A DNA stretch of 64,000 nucleotides from Dielma fastidiosa (GTDB taxonomy: Bacteria > Bacillota_I > Bacilli_A > Erysipelotrichales > Erysipelotrichaceae): the NCBI RefSeq assembly GCF_000313565.1, contig NZ_HE578924.1, positions 170,572 to 234,571 on the forward strand, read 5' to 3'. The position numbers and the translations under genes are program-made. Numbering within the stretch: the first letter of the stretch is position 1; each line of letters opens with the position of its first letter. Below the pieces are notes generated by a model. That model searched no databases, had not been told where the DNA came from, and saw nothing but the letters and a program-made list of their open reading frames with translations. Positions 1 to 8,504 of the stretch are shown here, one piece after another.

Positions 1-60
1 GCCTAAAATGCCAACAGAAATACCACGGCAGACTTGATATAGAAGCTCATTCTTGTTCAT
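1..60 (-). CDS. 5' end of an unidentified gene, cut by the window edge
   Basis: An open frame starts with ATG at 60 and runs off the left edge, giving a peptide that begins MNKNELLYQVCRGISVGILG. It overlaps the end of the upstream DUF4177 gene by 14 bp, which suggests translational coupling. The AAGG before the ATG is too close to be a normal ribosome-binding site, so the start is uncertain. Only 20 codons are visible and the product cannot be assigned. Confidence 0.35.
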   Translation of the reverse strand, partial: MNKNELLYQVCRGISVGILG

Positions 61-244
61 CCTTTTCAAAAATCAAATCCAGCTTTCTAATGTGTGTAGG
101 ATTTCCTAGCTCAATAGGTATCATACCTGCATAACGGTAGCCTTTTGACGCATACAAATCGATAATTTCACGATGTTTAACGGTGAGTGATTCACGCAGC
201 TCCTTCACATTATACTCAACAGTAACATATTCATATTTTTTCAT
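47..244 (-). CDS. DUF4177-family small protein
   Basis: A 65-residue protein beginning MKKYEYVTVEY, the pattern of DUF4177 proteins, which are small basic/acidic proteins of unknown function. The ATG at 244 is chosen over an in-frame ATG at 325 because AGGAG lies about 8 nt upstream of it. A second gene starts inside its last codons. Family assignment rests on the N-terminal motif and length. Confidence 0.65.
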   Translation of the reverse strand: MKKYEYVTVEYNVKELRESLTVKHREIIDLYASKGYRYAGMIPIELGNPTHIRKLDLIFEKDEQE

Positions 245-331
245 GATAAGCTCCTTTCGCCATCTATTCAGGCCGCCATGCATCCTTCTTTGATACCATT
301 TGTTATATTTCGGATAGGCAGGCAATCAATA

Positions 332-1141
332 TTAAAGTTTATATACGGTTATATCTACATTTTCCTGAGCCATTCCTTGTACAACATTTATAAAGATATG
401 AACCTCTTTATCTTTGATATAAATCAATGATGTGTCGCCGTATTTACTACCCAAGCCGCCAACATACTCACCATAACACGGCTTTGCTCTGACACCATCT
501 TCATTAACAGGTGAGGAACATGGTAAGTAATCTTTTTCAAGTTGTCGATCCAGTGCTTCTTGAAAATCATCAGCAGAAACATGAACCAGGTTTAATACCT
601 CTGCATTAGAAAGTAATTCATGTGATGTCAAAGAAAAGTTATAGGTTCTATAGACACTTGGACCAACTCCAGCATTAGCCAATAAACGATCCAGTTTCAC
701 AACGATGGAAAGTATATCATCATTGACATAGTATTGGGTGTTTAAAAGACTAGCCGTATGCCAATCACCATTTTCATGATAGGTTAATTCTTCTCTGCAT
801 GTTTGTGCCAGCAAATTCATTTCCTCATTGAACCGTTGGGCATCATTGCTATCCCATAACAATGTCGGCTCTTGAATGAACAATTGGGCTTTATTTTCAC
901 CATCTAATTGAATCGCGATAGGCTCATTAGTAATACTGAGTATCGTACCCATGTCGATTGGTTCAAATGGTTCCGGTTCTGCTGGCTTTTCAGGCTGATT
1001 AATAACCGGTAAATTTTCTGGTTTCACTGTTTCACTCGGCGTTTGAGCACACCCTGTTATCAGTGCCGGTAACAAGCAGCTAATTAGTAACTGTCTCAGT
1101 TTATCACTAGCCTTAGTACGATGAGTATGTTTTACTATCAT
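332..1141 (-). CDS. putative exported lipoprotein of unknown function
   Basis: A 269-residue protein with a basic N-terminus, a hydrophobic stretch and the lipobox LITGC, so it should be lipidated and held on the outer face of the membrane. A Pro/Glu-rich linker follows, then a globular domain with paired cysteines (CSSP...KPCYGEY). The two-lobed pattern weakly recalls DUF3298/RsiV-type extracellular domains, but I do not claim this. ATG 1141 has GGAGG 7 nt upstream; an in-frame ATG at 1204 lies within a short direct repeat and lacks a ribosome-binding site. Confidence 0.6.
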   Translation of the reverse strand: MIVKHTHRTKASDKLRQLLISCLLPALITGCAQTPSETVKPENLPVINQPEKPAEPEPFEPIDMGTILSITNEPIAIQLDGENKAQLFIQEPTLLWDSNDAQRFNEEMNLLAQTCREELTYHENGDWHTASLLNTQYYVNDDILSIVVKLDRLLANAGVGPSVYRTYNFSLTSHELLSNAEVLNLVHVSADDFQEALDRQLEKDYLPCSSPVNEDGVRAKPCYGEYVGGLGSKYGDTSLIYIKDKEVHIFINVVQGMAQENVDITVYKL

Positions 1142-1155
1142 GTAATCATCCTCCA

Positions 1156-1203
1156 ATGTTATTATGCGCATATTTATATGTGCGAAATATGTTATTATGC
1201 GCA
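1156..1203. repeat. 15-bp direct repeat with 33-bp period
   Basis: The sequence atgttattatgcgca occurs at 1156-1170 and again at 1189-1203, just upstream of the lipoprotein start. It overlaps the likely 5' UTR or promoter and could be a pair of regulator sites. Confidence 0.5.
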
Positions 1204-1533
1204 CATAGAGATAAGTTCGTCTGATATTTTAAAACAATTCTTTTTTATTAATAAAATCAATAATCTTCACATGCCAAATACCATTTCTTTTCTGTATAAG
1301 ATAATCAATTGTCATTACATGCTAAGGATAATTATCCTTATGAATTCCAGAAGTATAGGCTCTCGATCTTCTATTTCTTTACTTAACAATCGTATCGGCA
1401 ACTTGCACATAAGTATAATCCATTGTGCTGCTACGCGAAATAAAATCATCCTCTAATTTTCATATTCTCCTTTAGAATAATAGCTCTTTAATGAAATTTC
1501 AATGGTTAAGTAAAATTCAAAAATGGTTTAATG
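1204..1533. other. AT-rich intergenic region
   Basis: No convincing gene, RNA or terminator is seen between the lipoprotein promoter region and the response-regulator stop. The open frames here lack ribosome-binding sites. Confidence 0.5.
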
Positions 1534-2202
1534 CTATTTTAATTTCTTATACACATAGGAAGGACGGCCGACATTCCCATATTGTGTTTCCTTTTCCAAT
1601 TCATTCTGCGTCACCAAATAATCAAGATAGACTCTTAACGTAACCATGGAAAAAGCAAATTCCTTTACCATTTTATGTGTATCAATCACCTTTTCATCAC
1701 TGTTTGCCAGATATGTCTGAATCCGTTCAAGCGTAATAGGATGAATGCCTTTAGGTAATTGCTGAACGGAAGGTTTTTCAAACAGACGGTCAATTTCACT
1801 TTGATTGACATCGGTTGCCAAGGTAAACAACTCATAGCGGCTCATATACTTTTCCAAAGCGGCGGTAATCCGCTCTGCAGTAAATGGCTTAATTAAATAA
1901 TCAACCGCGCCCAGCTGCAGTCCTCGCTGAATAATTTTCTTCTCCTTGGCGGCAGTGACAAAAATTACATCAACCTCATGATAAGTAAGCCGCAGTTCTT
2001 CAAGCATTTTAATACCATCCATCTTTGGCATATAAACATCAAGGATGATCAAATCAATCTTAGCGCCGCTTTTTAAATAATTTAAAGCTTCCATGCCATT
2101 GCTGACATGCTTAACAACCTGAAAATTCTCAACCCGATTAATATATTCAGTGTTGATATGTGCGACCATTGGATCATCTTCTACAATCATTACCCGAATC
2201 AT
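1534..2202 (-). CDS. dcuR-like: CitB/DcuR-family response regulator
   Basis: A 222-residue protein with an N-terminal receiver domain: acidic pocket D9/D10, phospho-acceptor D55 in LDVYMPKMDG, T83 and K105 (IKPF). The C-terminal part (about 145-222) is the winged-helix-like output domain of the CitB/DcuR/MalR group, ending in the typical NVGRPSYVYK stretch. The start overlaps the stop of the sensor kinase by 4 nt (ATGA), so the two form an operon. The family controls uptake or use of citrate, malate or fumarate. The neighbouring flavin reductase makes a C4-dicarboxylate or another respiratory acceptor the likeliest signal (inference). Confidence 0.85.
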   Translation of the reverse strand: MIRVMIVEDDPMVAHINTEYINRVENFQVVKHVSNGMEALNYLKSGAKIDLIILDVYMPKMDGIKMLEELRLTYHEVDVIFVTAAKEKKIIQRGLQLGAVDYLIKPFTAERITAALEKYMSRYELFTLATDVNQSEIDRLFEKPSVQQLPKGIHPITLERIQTYLANSDEKVIDTHKMVKEFAFSMVTLRVYLDYLVTQNELEKETQYGNVGRPSYVYKKLK

Positions 2203-3782
2203 TTTCTTGCCCCCTCAATCTCTATTCTAAAGCAGCTGCCTTTCCCCGGTGCTGAATCCACCATAAGTTTCCCTTGATACGCGTCTACTTGTTCTTTTAC
2301 CAGATAAAGACCATAACCGCGGCTGCCTTCTTTACTTGTGAAGCCCTTTTCAAAGAGCGGTGAACTATCCTTAATCCCACGGCCATTATCTTTAACTTGC
2401 AGGATCAGCCGATCTGCTTCATCATTAATCAATACCTCAATCAGCTTATTGCTTTGCGAGCATGTATCTAATTCATCCATAGCGTTATCAATAAAATTAC
2501 CAAGCATGATAACCAGTGAATTAACATTAATGTCCAAGCTGTTTGAGAAAAAGCTGTTCTCATCAAGAGTCCATTGAATTTTTAACTCATGGCAGCGCTG
2601 ACTTTTGCCAATCAATAAAGCGGCGATGGTTGGTTCATGAATGTTATTTAAAATTACGCTGATGGTTTCCTGCAGTTCATTGTTGATATTCCCGATGTAT
2701 TCCTTAGCCGCTGCCTTCTGATCCATTTCAATAAAACCCAAAATGACATGCAGCTTATTTTTAAATTCATGGGTTGTAGCACGGAGTGAATCAACAATTT
2801 TCTTTACTCCGGTCATTTCCTCCGCAAGCTTCGTCATTTCCGTCTGGTCACGGAATGAGCTGACGCCCCCCACCTGAATATGCTTATCATTGATAATCGG
2901 AACGTTATTCGATACGACGATGCGCTCATTTAATGCATATTGAACATTTAATGCTGGTTCACCGCTTTCTAATACTTCCGGTAATTTCGATAGCGGAAAT
3001 ACTTCCTGAATCGGCTGGCCGATGCAGTTTTCCTTAAGCATCAAATATTGTCTGGCAGTATCATTAATTAAAGTTATTTTAGCATTTTGATCAATGGCAA
3101 TAACCCCCTCATGAACAGCCGCGAGGATACCTTGATTTTCCAAGTATAAGCGGGCTATGTCTTCCGGTTCATAATTCAGCAGGCTTTTTTTCACAAAATG
3201 AGACAGGAATAAAGCCCCTAAAATGCCAACACCTGAACCCGCCAAGATGAATAACAGCGTCATAAAATAAATCACTTGTTTAGCGACAACAATAGAATCC
3301 AAAAGAGTTCCAGCCATCACAAAGCCTAAAATTGTACCGTCCGCATCAAGAATCGGCGTAAAGGCGCGCATCGAATCACCCAGTGTACCCGGGCCTACTG
3401 ATACATAGGTTTCGCCGTATAATACCGCCCGATCGTTATCTTCAGCCGAAAACATCTCTCCTACCCGATCTGATTTTGTATGACCATAACGTATCCCATT
3501 CTTATCCGCAACAACCATGACATCGATTTGTTCTAATGATTGCTGGGTCTTTTCAATAAAGGTTTGAATGGAGCCGTCATCTTTGCCTGATGCAATGCCT
3601 TCGATGATGATCGGTGAAAGAGCGGTGATTTTTACTACATTTAATGTATTTTGTTCTAAATTATCTTCCATTCTTTGGATATACCATTGTCCTGATATTG
3701 ATACCGAGATTCCAATCGAAAAGATGATCAGCACAATAACTAATAAAGATATTTTTTGTGCCAGTTTTAATTTTAACCGCAT
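2199..3782 (-). CDS. dcuS-like: DcuS/CitA-family sensor histidine kinase
   Basis: A 527-residue membrane kinase. One transmembrane helix (about 10-30) and a second (about 170-195) flank an extracellular Cache-type sensor with the FTPI and GFVMAG motifs. A PAS domain (about 212-310) and a CitA/DcuS-type kinase core follow: H-box THEFKNKLHVILG, N-box GNFIDNAMDEL, G1 VKDNGRGI, G2 RGYGLYLV. The membrane location and periplasmic-type Cache fold mean it senses an external small molecule. It lies just downstream of the reductase gene, suggesting that the pair controls that gene. Confidence 0.85.
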   Translation of the reverse strand: MRLKLKLAQKISLLVIVLIIFSIGISVSISGQWYIQRMEDNLEQNTLNVVKITALSPIIIEGIASGKDDGSIQTFIEKTQQSLEQIDVMVVADKNGIRYGHTKSDRVGEMFSAEDNDRAVLYGETYVSVGPGTLGDSMRAFTPILDADGTILGFVMAGTLLDSIVVAKQVIYFMTLLFILAGSGVGILGALFLSHFVKKSLLNYEPEDIARLYLENQGILAAVHEGVIAIDQNAKITLINDTARQYLMLKENCIGQPIQEVFPLSKLPEVLESGEPALNVQYALNERIVVSNNVPIINDKHIQVGGVSSFRDQTEMTKLAEEMTGVKKIVDSLRATTHEFKNKLHVILGFIEMDQKAAAKEYIGNINNELQETISVILNNIHEPTIAALLIGKSQRCHELKIQWTLDENSFFSNSLDINVNSLVIMLGNFIDNAMDELDTCSQSNKLIEVLINDEADRLILQVKDNGRGIKDSSPLFEKGFTSKEGSRGYGLYLVKEQVDAYQGKLMVDSAPGKGSCFRIEIEGARK

Positions 3783-3903
3783 AGTGCCTCCCCCTGATTA
3801 TCGATTTATAATGATTTGTGAATACTTTAATTATAAGCTGAACTGGCTGTAAAAGATAGAACCAGAATTTGTCTTTTAATCATTTCTTGATTTACAGAAA
3901 CAA

Positions 3904-3931
3904 AAAGAGACAGTTGAACTCCTGCCTCTTT
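3904..3931 (-). terminator. rho-independent terminator of the flavin reductase gene
   Basis: Ten-bp stem (3904-3913 with 3922-3931, one G-U pair), 8-nt loop, followed on the minus strand by TTTTTGTTT. It lies 25 bp after the stop codon. Confidence 0.8.
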
Positions 3932-3955
3932 GCCACAGATTCTTATAAGATAAGC

Positions 3956-5737
3956 TTATTTAGCCTGTGCTAACGCGGCAGCAATAGCTTCCAGTACCGC
4001 ATTGGATGAGATTGTAGCACCGCCGATTGTATCCACTTCAACCGATTGCTTCTGAATTACTTCAGGCAGCATATCCCGAACTACACCGTCAAAGATACCG
4101 GCAGTTTCTGAATGCTGTAAAACATTGATTTCACTGATACTGCCGTCTGTCACGATAACCTGTACGTTCAGCTCACCGTTGCGGCCTTTAGCTGATGCCT
4201 CATAAGTTCCGTCTTTGAAGTCACCTTTAACTGTCGGTTGGGCTGCTTTAGTTTCTGGCAGCACTAAGTCTTTTTTATCCTTAGTTTCAGCATAGGCACT
4301 GGCCTGGATACCTGCCTGACGGCCAAATACCATGATATCCGCAACAGCGTTGCCGCCTAAGCGGTTGCCGCCATGCAGACCACCGGTAACTTCACCAGCG
4401 GCATATAAGCCCTTGATGCTATCGCCGTCAACATTGATTACCTCAGTTAATGTATTGATTTTAATACCGCCCATGGTATAATGCACAGCTGGTGATACTT
4501 TAATGGCATAATAAGGCGCCTGTGATAAATCAACGTCTAAGCCAGTCTCTCTGCCAAACTCTGCATCATTCTTATTGGCTACCGCTTCATTCCATACAGC
4601 AATTGTTGATTCAAGAACATCAGCATCAATTTCAAGTACGCCAGCAAGATCTGCTAAGGTTTCACCCTTAGTAATGATGCCCTTTTCATAATTTTCCTGT
4701 AATGCCTTCATGCTATCCATCGTATTCTGATCCAGAATCATATACGCATATTTGCCAGGCTGTTCCAAAATAGCAGTAGACAGCACATCACGAGTCAGCA
4801 TTTCAGAGATAAAGCGTTTGCCGTCTTGATTAACAAAGATTGCTCCCTTACCGCGAACAGATTCTGAAATAACGGTATTGGTCGTAACTTCAACCGTTGG
4901 ATTTGTCTGAATCTGATCCGTATCTACTGTATCTGCACCAACTGCCTCTGCCATTACAATACCGTCTCCCGTAGCGCCTGGATGATTCGTAGTAGTAAAG
5001 CCTTTTAAATCAGGACGATATTTTACATAAAGGTCTTCATTAGCGCCGAAACCGCCAGTGGCAATAATCACCGCATTGGCATTGAAGACTAATTCCTCGC
5101 CATTCTTATCAACTGCCTTAACACCATTTACTTCACCATTCTCACTCAGTAATTCCGTAGCTGTCGTATTATATAGAATCGTGATTTGACGTTCTTCTAA
5201 ATTTTTCATTAATACTGGTACCAAGACGCCGCCGATTTTTGAACCGTCAGCCGGACGATGCATTCTTGGATAAGTAGCGCCCGCGCCCTGTGCAACATCA
5301 CTGACGTCCATATTAATTGATGTCAGCCAATCGATGGCTGCTGCGCTGTTTTCAGCAAAATAGGTAACCAGCTCCATATTATTGATCTCTTTGCCGCCAA
5401 TATAAGTATCATCGATCATTGACTGTACGCTGTCCTCAATGTTTTTTTCTTTTTGGAATACTGTTTCAGCGGCATTTAATCCACCTTCAGAACGAATCGT
5501 ATTTCCCCCTGCATAACTCATTTTCTCCAGAATTACCACATTTGCGCCGGCATCAGATGCCTCAATGGCTGCCGCCATACCCGCGCCGCCAGCACCAATA
5601 ATCACGATGTCAGCAGAATATACGGTATCTGATGGTTCATTGACTTCTGGCTGTTGTGGATTTTCAGCTGGTTTTGATGTACACCCGCTAACGAGCATTA
5701 AAGCTAAAAAGCCCATAAATAATTTTTTCATAATCAC
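3956..5737 (-). CDS. exported FAD/FMN flavoprotein reductase (fumarate/urocanate reductase type)
   Basis: A 593-residue lipoprotein (signal ending in LVSGC) with an FAD_binding_2 domain: dinucleotide fold GAGGAGMAAAIEA near the N-terminus and the HGGNRLGGNA motif near residue 450. A C-terminal FMN-binding domain (about 510-593) carries GGATISS, the pattern in which ApbE attaches FMN covalently to Thr. The architecture matches extracellular reductases that take electrons from a membrane donor to reduce fumarate, urocanate or similar acceptors. The order differs from Shewanella UrdA, where FMN is N-terminal. The start may be GTG 5737 (5 nt after AGGAGG) or ATG 5731. Substrate unknown. Confidence 0.85.
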   Translation of the reverse strand: MIMKKLFMGFLALMLVSGCTSKPAENPQQPEVNEPSDTVYSADIVIIGAGGAGMAAAIEASDAGANVVILEKMSYAGGNTIRSEGGLNAAETVFQKEKNIEDSVQSMIDDTYIGGKEINNMELVTYFAENSAAAIDWLTSINMDVSDVAQGAGATYPRMHRPADGSKIGGVLVPVLMKNLEERQITILYNTTATELLSENGEVNGVKAVDKNGEELVFNANAVIIATGGFGANEDLYVKYRPDLKGFTTTNHPGATGDGIVMAEAVGADTVDTDQIQTNPTVEVTTNTVISESVRGKGAIFVNQDGKRFISEMLTRDVLSTAILEQPGKYAYMILDQNTMDSMKALQENYEKGIITKGETLADLAGVLEIDADVLESTIAVWNEAVANKNDAEFGRETGLDVDLSQAPYYAIKVSPAVHYTMGGIKINTLTEVINVDGDSIKGLYAAGEVTGGLHGGNRLGGNAVADIMVFGRQAGIQASAYAETKDKKDLVLPETKAAQPTVKGDFKDGTYEASAKGRNGELNVQVIVTDGSISEINVLQHSETAGIFDGVVRDMLPEVIQKQSVEVDTIGGATISSNAVLEAIAAALAQAK

Positions 5738-5844
5738 ATTTCCCTCCTGTTTGTTAACAATATAACATATCCTTTTGTGAAATAAATGTTTTATAAGTTA
5801 ATGAGGAGTTTTTCAAATAAATAAAGTGAAGCTGCCATGCATGA

Positions 5845-5873
5845 TTGACAAGCCAGCCGTTCATGCTTATAAT
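5845..5873 (+). promoter_or_regulatory. sigma-A promoter of the T-box operon
   Basis: Consensus TTGACA (5845-5850), 17-bp spacer, TATAAT (5868-5873). Transcription would start near 5880, giving a leader of about 310 nt. Confidence 0.85.
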
Positions 5874-5880
5874 AAAATTA

Positions 5881-6107
5881 AATACAGAGAGACAAGATTA
5901 AGTGATAATGAAAATGGAAAGCGAACCCATGGCGGTGAAAGTTGGGTACATTGGTTATCATGGATTCCACTTGTTTAGTAGAGTCATTGAAAATAAGTAG
6001 ATGACTTCGCCGGGGCGTTATACCTTAAGTAAGATGCGTACTTTTTATAGTGCGAATCAGGATGGTACCGCGTTTAAACACGTTCCTGTTTGGAATGTGT
6101 TTTTTTT
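5881..6107 (+). promoter_or_regulatory. T-box riboswitch leader with terminator
   Basis: The T-box core gaatcag/gatggtaccgcg lies at 6054-6072 and pairs with the uncharged tRNA acceptor end. A terminator with an 11-bp stem (6076-6086 / 6092-6102) and a T run follows. The upstream arm holds AAAGCGA...GGCGGTGAAAG, matching the distal part of Stem I in glyQS. Stem I pairs GTGATAA with TTATCAT and GACAAG with CTTGTT, leaving a specifier loop GGATTCCA. Aligned with glyQS this reads UCC (Ser), whereas the downstream phosphatase might predict His (CAC, one base later). The amino acid is therefore unresolved. Confidence 0.85.
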
Positions 6108-6192
6108 ATTTGAAAGGCGGGGTGCTGTATGTAGTAATTAATAATTAGCAGTTTATATTGAATTATTGTTAGCTGAAAGCGAGGAGAACAAA

Positions 6193-6984
6193 ATGAAAAA
6201 GCAAAACTTTAATCTGCATACACATACAGCACGATGCGGGCATGCCTGCGGCTTGGATATACAATATATTAGCTGTGCTAAAGAAGCTGGCATTGATTTA
6301 CTGGGATTTAGCGAACATATTCCTTATGTAGAAATGAGACTGCCGGAATGCCGTATGTTTTATGAACAGAAAGAGGAATACATCAGTTCAATCAGAAGAC
6401 TTCAAAATGAATTACATGGCTGGATTGATATTAAAGTTGGCTATGAAATCGAATATCTCGAAAATCATTATGAGTATTTGATGCAAATGAAAAAAGATTG
6501 CGATTACATGATTTTGGGACAGCATTGTAAATATATAGGGTATGAATACGATTGCTGCTGCACTGATGAAGATGTTTTAATTTATGCTATGCAGATTGAA
6601 AAAGCTCTTGCAAAAGGTTTTATTACTTATGTTGCTCATCCAGATTATTATATGCTTGGCAGGCGCAGCTTTAATTTGGTATGTGCTGAAGCGGCACACC
6701 GGATTGCCAAAGCAAGCATTGACTATGATGTGCCTTTAGAAATTAATCTGAATGGCTTTCATTATGGTAAAAAGATCTATCAGATGGGCAGTCAGATTGT
6801 TGAACGTTATCCTTATCCATTTAGAGAATTCTGGGAAATCATCAGTGAATATGGTTGCAAAGTCCTTTATGGTTATGATGCTCATATGCCTATTGCATTC
6901 TTAGAAACAGACAGACTTGATAAAGCAGATGAAATCTTAAAGGGAGTCCCTTTGAATTTTATAGATTCGGTCAGTTTTAGATAG
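6193..6984 (+). CDS. PHP-domain phosphatase, HisK/HisJ-like
   Basis: A 263-residue PHP-superfamily metal-dependent phosphoesterase: HTHTARCGHA metal motif at the N-terminus, FSEHIPY, GYEIEY, GQHC, VAHPDYY and a late GYDAH. This pattern is that of histidinol-phosphate phosphatases of the HisK type, the eighth step of histidine synthesis. No other his genes are in the window, so another phosphate monoester could be the substrate. ATG 6193 follows GAGGAG; an in-frame ATG at 6166 has no such site. Expression depends on the T-box leader upstream. Confidence 0.8.
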   Translation: MKKQNFNLHTHTARCGHACGLDIQYISCAKEAGIDLLGFSEHIPYVEMRLPECRMFYEQKEEYISSIRRLQNELHGWIDIKVGYEIEYLENHYEYLMQMKKDCDYMILGQHCKYIGYEYDCCCTDEDVLIYAMQIEKALAKGFITYVAHPDYYMLGRRSFNLVCAEAAHRIAKASIDYDVPLEINLNGFHYGKKIYQMGSQIVERYPYPFREFWEIISEYGCKVLYGYDAHMPIAFLETDRLDKADEILKGVPLNFIDSVSFR

Positions 6985-6993
6985 GTGAATGTT

Positions 6994-7620
6994 ATGAAAC
7001 GGTTATTAATATGGGGTGCTGGTGATCAAGGTTTGGTGACGCTTGAATGTGCTTTGGCAATGGGGGTTTATAAAGAAATCAACTTTCTTGCTTTTAAAGA
7101 AAAAGAATATCGAAAGATTTCTGGATTTCAGCTTTATAAGGAGCAGGATATTATGCTTAATCAATTTCTTACAGCTTATGATGAAGTTATTGTAGCTACT
7201 GGCGACAATGATTTACGCGAATACAAATTATCAATTTTAACTTTGCTGACGATACCAATAGCAACTATTGTTCATTCGACGGCCGTGATTAGTCCTTTCA
7301 CAGAAGTCGGAACGGGATGTACGATATTAGCTAATGCTGTCATCAATATTAACGCAGCGATTGGACAAGGCTGTATAATTAATAATGGGGCTATAGTTGA
7401 ACATGACTGTATAATAGGTGATTTAGTGAATATTTCACCTCATGCAGCTATTGCAGGCCACACCCGAATCGGCAGAAAGTCATTCATTGGCATAGGAGCG
7501 TCAATTATTGATGGACTTGTGATAGGAAAAGGTGTGATAATAGGAGCCGGTGCTGCAGTGATTCATGATATTCCCTCATACACAGTAGTGGCTGGTGTGC
7601 CAGCACGATCCATTAAGTAA
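6994..7620 (+). CDS. NeuD/PglD-like hexapeptide acyltransferase
   Basis: A 208-residue protein with an N-terminal Rossmann-like segment (LLIWGAGDQG) and a C-terminal left-handed beta-helix of hexapeptide repeats ending ...VVAGVPARSIK. This is the architecture of NeuD/PglD sugar O- or N-acetyltransferases of surface-glycan synthesis. The catalytic His candidate is in VEHDC, and NISPHAAIAG follows. It starts about 10 nt after the phosphatase stop, so both are under T-box control, an unusual pairing. ATG 6994 is preferred to GTG 6985 for AGGTG spacing. Confidence 0.75.
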   Translation: MKRLLIWGAGDQGLVTLECALAMGVYKEINFLAFKEKEYRKISGFQLYKEQDIMLNQFLTAYDEVIVATGDNDLREYKLSILTLLTIPIATIVHSTAVISPFTEVGTGCTILANAVININAAIGQGCIINNGAIVEHDCIIGDLVNISPHAAIAGHTRIGRKSFIGIGASIIDGLVIGKGVIIGAGAAVIHDIPSYTVVAGVPARSIK

Positions 7621-7669
7621 AATAGGTGCCAGCTTTCTGATTAACACAGATAGCATGACTCCTTTTTAA

Positions 7670-8002
7670 TTATGTACGCCGCATGAATTCCACAAAAGCA
7701 AAAATGATAGAAATAACGGTAAGGATGGCGACGATCAATGAAGACATGTTATTCGCATATTCAGCCAATTCTGGATTTGCAATACCAAGAAGCAGGAAGT
7801 AACAGCACCACACCAGACCAATGGCAAGCACCAGAAAAGTGATATATTTAAGTATAACTGACAGTTGATTTATGAATTTGCGGGCAGCCGCGTTGTTTGT
7901 TTCTGAAGGCTTCTTTTTGAAGATTAATTTCAAACCTCCGCAAAAAAAGCCAACGATGATGCCGACGGTGATTGCCCGGCAGATTAGGAAAATGGTATTC
8001 AT
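7670..8002 (-). CDS. small integral membrane protein, unknown
   Basis: About 110 residues with three hydrophobic segments: N-terminal (ICRAITVGIIVGFFCGGL), middle (YITFLVLAIGLVWCCYFLLL) and C-terminal (IVAILTVISIIFAFVEF), separated by a basic KKKPSE loop. No family recognised. ATG 8002 lies 9 nt from GAGAGG; the ATG at 8011 is too close. Convergent with the acyltransferase gene. Confidence 0.6.
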   Translation of the reverse strand: MNTIFLICRAITVGIIVGFFCGGLKLIFKKKPSETNNAAARKFINQLSVILKYITFLVLAIGLVWCCYFLLLGIANPELAEYANNMSSLIVAILTVISIIFAFVEFMRRT

Positions 8003-8504
8003 ATTGCACATCCTCTCTTAATGCGTGTTTTTAAACAGACTGGTTATGTAAATTATACTTAGATATACAAGAATGAGCAATTTATTTCATAAAATCATTT
8101 TTAACTTAAACATTTGAAAATATCAATAGCTTAAACTTTCTACTTTTAACATGCTTTTCTTAATATGTTCATGATTAATCCACTTCCTATTTTAAAAAAA
8201 TATATATTGAGAATATTTCTATTATTTCAACATCATAATTTCATTTTAAAATTACATTTACTATTCACACCTATTAAACTCATATGTACGTTTAGTAAAT
8301 GAACATTTCGTATCACAAGATAACCTCAATATTATCCATTTTTAAAATTCAAATATATATTATATATAAAAAAACCTACAAATAGGTATACGTATAATCA
8401 AATATTGAAGCACTTCGTTGGAACTGATGTCCAGTGATCATAATTTATCTTCTTTAATTTAATTTTTAAATGAACCCATCTTCATACTTATATATAATTA
8501 ATAA
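8003..8504. other. AT-rich non-coding region with weak terminator
   Basis: Composition drops sharply to AT-rich here. The only structure I can point to is ACCTA-loop-TAGGT at 8374-8387, followed on the minus strand by seven Ts. It may end transcription of the ATPase-nuclease gene. No genes seen. Confidence 0.45.

Noticed and set aside
1121-1456. 111-codon plus-strand frame
   Set aside because: No ribosome-binding site, AT-rich low-complexity product, and it overlaps the lipoprotein start and its repeat.
8399-8440. Possible third att copy (cttcgttggaactgatg)
   Set aside because: Too few matches to the ttggtggagctgg core to support an older element boundary.
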